This document shows, one piece after another, positions 55,587 through 58,226 of a stretch of 58,226 nt of DNA. The notes beneath the pieces were generated by a model. It ran no database searches. It saw nothing but the letters and a program-made list of their open reading frames with translations, and was not told the origin of the DNA. Position 1 is the stretch's first letter. Each line of letters opens with the position of its first letter. A program made the position numbers and the translations under genes. The stretch comes from OLB6 sp964493635 (GTDB lineage Bacteria; Bacteroidota; Ignavibacteria; Kapaibacteriales; Kapaibacteriaceae): contig CAZBOW010000010.1 of NCBI GenBank assembly GCA_964493635.1, forward strand, positions 1-58,226, in the 5' to 3' direction.

Positions 55587-56887
55587 TGAAGCGTATCGCA
55601 CTGCACTGGCAAATCACGATTGCACTGGTACTGGGATTTGTGTGGGCCTTTGTTGCTTCCAGCATGGGCTGGATGGAGGCCACGCTGGATTGGATCGATC
55701 CCTTTGGCACGGTGTTCCTGCGGCTGCTGAAGCTCATCGCACTGCCATTGGTGGCTGTGTCGGTCATGCGCGGAGTAGCCTCGCTTGGAAACCTGCGTCA
55801 GCTTGGGCAGCTTGGCGTGCGCACACTGTTGCTGTACCTCGCTACGACAGTTGCAGCCGTAACCATTGGCCTGGTGATGGTCAATCTGATCCAGCCAGGT
55901 ACGCGTGCCGATCAGGCACAGCGAGAGCGGAATCATGCATCGTACGAGGTGTGGCTGTCGGAGTCCAGTATAAAACAACCAACAGAACAACCAACAGCGC
56001 AACCAGCTACCGAGACCGCCGACAAAGGCCCCCTACAGCCCGTGGTCGACATGATTCCCGATAACATCGTGGGTGCCTTCTCCAGTGCGGCCATGCTGCA
56101 GATCATCGCCTTTGCCATTCTGATGGGAATCGCCATGATCCTGCTTCCTACCGAGGCAACGCAACCCTTTGCCACGCTCCTTCATTCGCTCGATCAGATC
56201 TTTCTGAAGCTTGTCGATCTGGTGATGAAGGGGGCGCCGTTCTTCGTGTTCTGCTTGGTGGCAGGGAAGGTAGGGGGCTTGGCCGGTAACGATCCATCGC
56301 GGCTGTTGGGCGTGTTCGAAACTCTGGGATGGTATAGCATCACGGTGATTCTTGGATTGCTGCTGATTATTGGAGTGGTCTACCCGGTTCTGGTGCGTCT
56401 GTTCCGACGGGACCTCTCGGTGCGGAGCTTCTTCACGGCCATGGCACCTGCCCAGACACTGGCGTTTTCCTCCAGCTCCAGTGCGGCTACGCTGCCAGTA
56501 ACGCTGGAATGTGTGCAGGACCGTTTAGGTGTGCGGCAACAGACCGCCGGCTTCGTGCTGCCGATTGGTGCTACGATCAACATGGATGGCACGTCGATGT
56601 ACCAGGCTGTGGTGGTTGTGTTTCTTGCGCAGTTCTACATGATCGACCTGTCGATCACCCAGCAGCTGACCATCGTTCTCACTGCGTCGCTGGCATCGAT
56701 CGGGGCGGCAGCCGTTCCCAGTGGTGGTTTGGTGACCCTGATTCTGGTGATGCAAAGCGTTGGCCTGAATCCCGCATGGATCAGCTTCATCGTGCCAATG
56801 GACCGTCTGCTGGATATGGGCAGGACGGTGGTGAATGTTACGGGCGACGCTGCCGTATGTGCCGTTGTTGATCGGTGGGTGGAGTGA
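55586..56887 (+). CDS. Dicarboxylate/amino acid:cation symporter (DAACS family)
   Basis: A 433-residue secondary transporter of the glutamate/aspartate/dicarboxylate family, which couples uptake to Na+ or H+. Family motifs are SSSSSAATLPVTLECV (hairpin 1), LPIGATINMDGTSMYQAVVVVFLAQ (helix 7, NMDGT), SIGAAAVPSGGLVTLI (hairpin 2) and DRLLDMGRTVVNVTGDAAVC (helix 8). An unusual 20-residue linker rich in Gln, Thr and Pro (about 130-150) sits in the extracellular loop between helices 3 and 4. The start ATG shares a base with the upstream stop. Substrate is not determined. Confidence 0.94.
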   Translation: MKRIALHWQITIALVLGFVWAFVASSMGWMEATLDWIDPFGTVFLRLLKLIALPLVAVSVMRGVASLGNLRQLGQLGVRTLLLYLATTVAAVTIGLVMVNLIQPGTRADQAQRERNHASYEVWLSESSIKQPTEQPTAQPATETADKGPLQPVVDMIPDNIVGAFSSAAMLQIIAFAILMGIAMILLPTEATQPFATLLHSLDQIFLKLVDLVMKGAPFFVFCLVAGKVGGLAGNDPSRLLGVFETLGWYSITVILGLLLIIGVVYPVLVRLFRRDLSVRSFFTAMAPAQTLAFSSSSSAATLPVTLECVQDRLGVRQQTAGFVLPIGATINMDGTSMYQAVVVVFLAQFYMIDLSITQQLTIVLTASLASIGAAAVPSGGLVTLILVMQSVGLNPAWISFIVPMDRLLDMGRTVVNVTGDAAVCAVVDRWVE

Positions 56888-58104
56888 CGCCCTTCCGTAG
56901 CCCTGCATTTCGGCGGTACGTTCTGCTACGGTTCTGCATGGCTACTGGCTGGCACATGCAAGGGCTGATTGTTGGCTGGACGATCTACAGCCTTACCAAG
57001 GATCCCTTGATGCTGGGCATGGTGGGCCTAGCCGAGGCCATCCCTGCTATCGGTGCCGCATTACCTATGGGCTATGTGGTGGACCGCATGAACAAAAAGG
57101 TGTCGCTCACGATTGCTGCGATTGTGATCCTGTTAAGCGCCGTTGCCACGGGGCTGCTGGTGCAGGAGTGGTCGGTAGCGCGGATCGGTGTGAGTGGGTC
57201 CATCACCATGATTCTTGCCATGGTGGTTCTGAACGGTTTTGCACGGTCGATGTATTCGCCGTCGATGTTTTCGCTGCTGAGTGTGGTGGTTCACCGCGAC
57301 GTGCTGGCTAAGGCTACGGCCATGAGCAGCACGGCCTGGCAGGCAGCCATGGTGCTGGGCCCGATGATCGCGGGTGTGCTCTACGGACAGTTCGGTGTGG
57401 GCGTGGCATCGGTGGTTACGGTGGCGGCCATGGTCGTGGGCATTTCAGCTTTATGGCGCATCCCCTCGGTGCCGGTCGTAGCTGGACACCAACGAGCAAG
57501 CATGCGCACGGAAGTCACCGCCGGCTTGCAGTTTATTCTGGGAAATCAGGTGGTGTTTGGTGCCCTGTTGTTGGACATGCTGGCCGTGCTCTTTGGTGGT
57601 GCTGTTGCCATCCTGCCGGTGTTTGCCAGCGACATCCTGTTTGTGGATGCTTCGGGTCTCGGCATCCTGCGTGCCGCTCCATCGGTGGGCTCGGTACTGG
57701 TGATGGCCTACCTGAGTGCCCGCCCGCCATCGCGTAACACCGGTCGAATTCTCCTTCTTGCCGTTGCCGGCTTTGGCGTGGCCACGCTGGGCTTTGCGCT
57801 GAGTACAACGTTCTGGCTGAGTGCTGCCTTGCTGGTGCTGGTAGGGGGCTTCGATGCCGTGAGTGTTGTGGTGCGCGGCACTATCCTGCAGCTCTTCACC
57901 CCCGATCACATGCGGGGCCGTGTTGCTGCCGCCAACACGATGTTTATTTCGTCGAGCAACGAAATCGGTGCCCTTGAAAGCGGCGTTGCCGCCCGGATCA
58001 TGGGCGCTGTTCCGAGCGTGATCCTTGGTGCCACAATCACCCTTCTTGTTGTGGCGGGCGTTGCCGTGAAAGCTCCCAAGCTGCGGCGTCTTGGTTTGCC
58101 GTAG
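56884..58104 (+). CDS. Major facilitator superfamily transporter (MFS_3/EntS-like)
   Basis: A 406-residue, 12-helix exporter. The cytoplasmic loop motif is GYVVDRMNKK and the middle of the protein has a long basic loop (HQRASMRTEVTAG). Order and motifs, including FRSPAFRRYVLLRFCMATGWHMQGLIVGW at the start, NGFARSMYSPSMFSLL and TPDHMRGRVAAANTMFISSSNEIGALESG, fit the group of enterobactin- or drug-exporter-like MFS proteins. The start is GTG 56884, overlapping the DAACS stop (GTGA); no ATG fits. Substrate unknown. Confidence 0.9.
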   Translation: MTPFRSPAFRRYVLLRFCMATGWHMQGLIVGWTIYSLTKDPLMLGMVGLAEAIPAIGAALPMGYVVDRMNKKVSLTIAAIVILLSAVATGLLVQEWSVARIGVSGSITMILAMVVLNGFARSMYSPSMFSLLSVVVHRDVLAKATAMSSTAWQAAMVLGPMIAGVLYGQFGVGVASVVTVAAMVVGISALWRIPSVPVVAGHQRASMRTEVTAGLQFILGNQVVFGALLLDMLAVLFGGAVAILPVFASDILFVDASGLGILRAAPSVGSVLVMAYLSARPPSRNTGRILLLAVAGFGVATLGFALSTTFWLSAALLVLVGGFDAVSVVVRGTILQLFTPDHMRGRVAAANTMFISSSNEIGALESGVAARIMGAVPSVILGATITLLVVAGVAVKAPKLRRLGLP

Positions 58105-58226
58105 GGCGGTTTACGTGATGATGAAGAGGGAGATGCGCCTGCACATTGAGATCTCCCATTCGGGGATAACGCGTCATCCCCGAGCGAAGCAAAGTGGATC
58201 TTCACTGTCCATGTAACAAATAGCCG
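58105..58226 (+). other. Non-coding tail with a 7-bp hairpin
   Basis: No credible gene is seen in the last 122 nt. CGGGGAT (58161-58167) pairs with ATCCCCG (58176-58182) around AACGCGTC, but there is no T-run after it, so it is not a standard terminator. It may be the end of the MFS transcript or the beginning of the next unit. Confidence 0.4.

Noticed and set aside
58161..58182. A hairpin near the right end as a terminator or attachment site
   Set aside because: It has a 7-bp stem but no T-run and no repeat partner; too weak for a specific call.

Overview
The window reads as a chromosomal contig of a Bacteroidota/Chlorobiota (FCB)-group bacterium. I would guess a Kapabacteria-like lineage, but the sequence alone does not settle that. 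The grounds are several secreted proteins ending in type IX secretion (T9SS) C-terminal sorting domains, promoter boxes matching the Bacteroidota sigma-factor form TAnnTTTG, paired DUF1800/DUF1501 genes and a Cys-type glutathione peroxidase. GC content is fairly high, spacing is very tight with many ATGA or TGATG start/stop overlaps, and most genes are housekeeping.

Layout. 1-3 kb: the end of hutH and a P2-type cation ATPase. 3-5.8 kb (minus): a degenerate 3-hydroxyacyl-CoA dehydrogenase-like protein, an MtnX-like HAD phosphatase and a cryptochrome-DASH photolyase. 5.9-8.7 kb (plus): cdsA, a His-rich CDF metal exporter, a small membrane protein and crtZ. 8.7-17 kb (minus): S10 carboxypeptidase, YbdK-like carboxylate-amine ligase, a T9SS subtilisin and a gingipain-fold protein lacking the catalytic dyad. 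17-21 kb: lipoprotein, MlaE permease and CIRCE-controlled groES-groEL. 21-26.8 kb (plus): TatD, TcdA, an FAD oxidoreductase, an MnmM-like methyltransferase, glutathione peroxidase, Maf, an orphan ABC permease and PlsY. 26.8-31.1 kb (minus): lysC, a hypothetical protein and a YfhO-type membrane protein. 31.2-36.8 kb (plus): DUF1800, DUF1501-T9SS and a glycosidase-like T9SS protein split by an assembly gap. 36.9-38.7 kb: HNH nuclease (minus) and carA (plus). 38.7-50.5 kb: tRNA-Tyr-Gly-Thr-Trp, secE, nusG, rplK, rplA, rplJ, rplL, rpoB, rpoC. 50.6-53.4 kb (minus): an AT-richer segment with a DUF1835-like protein and an SBBP-repeat T9SS protein. 53.6-58.1 kb (plus): a beta-helix/histidine-phosphatase/T9SS fusion, a DAACS symporter and an MFS exporter.

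Three runs of 100 N are scaffold gaps. The first (17.7 kb) is flanked by an identical 55-nt sequence and the third (36.8 kb) by an identical 12-nt sequence, so both look like unmerged contig overlaps. The second (34.9 kb) really lacks sequence.

The most unusual signal is not a gene. The octamer AGGGGGCT occurs 26 times on the two strands, about 3 being expected from base composition. It appears in both orientations, in all reading frames and in unrelated proteins. Nearly all copies are inside genes, and none lies in rpoBC or groEL. It behaves like a DNA-level signal (uptake, recombination, segregation or methylation site) that I do not recognise. Other leads are a tRNA-modification gene run suggesting a split mnm5U pathway, a surface histidine phosphatase fused to a beta-helix, two catalytically degenerate enzymes, and leaderless-looking promoters at cdsA and maf.
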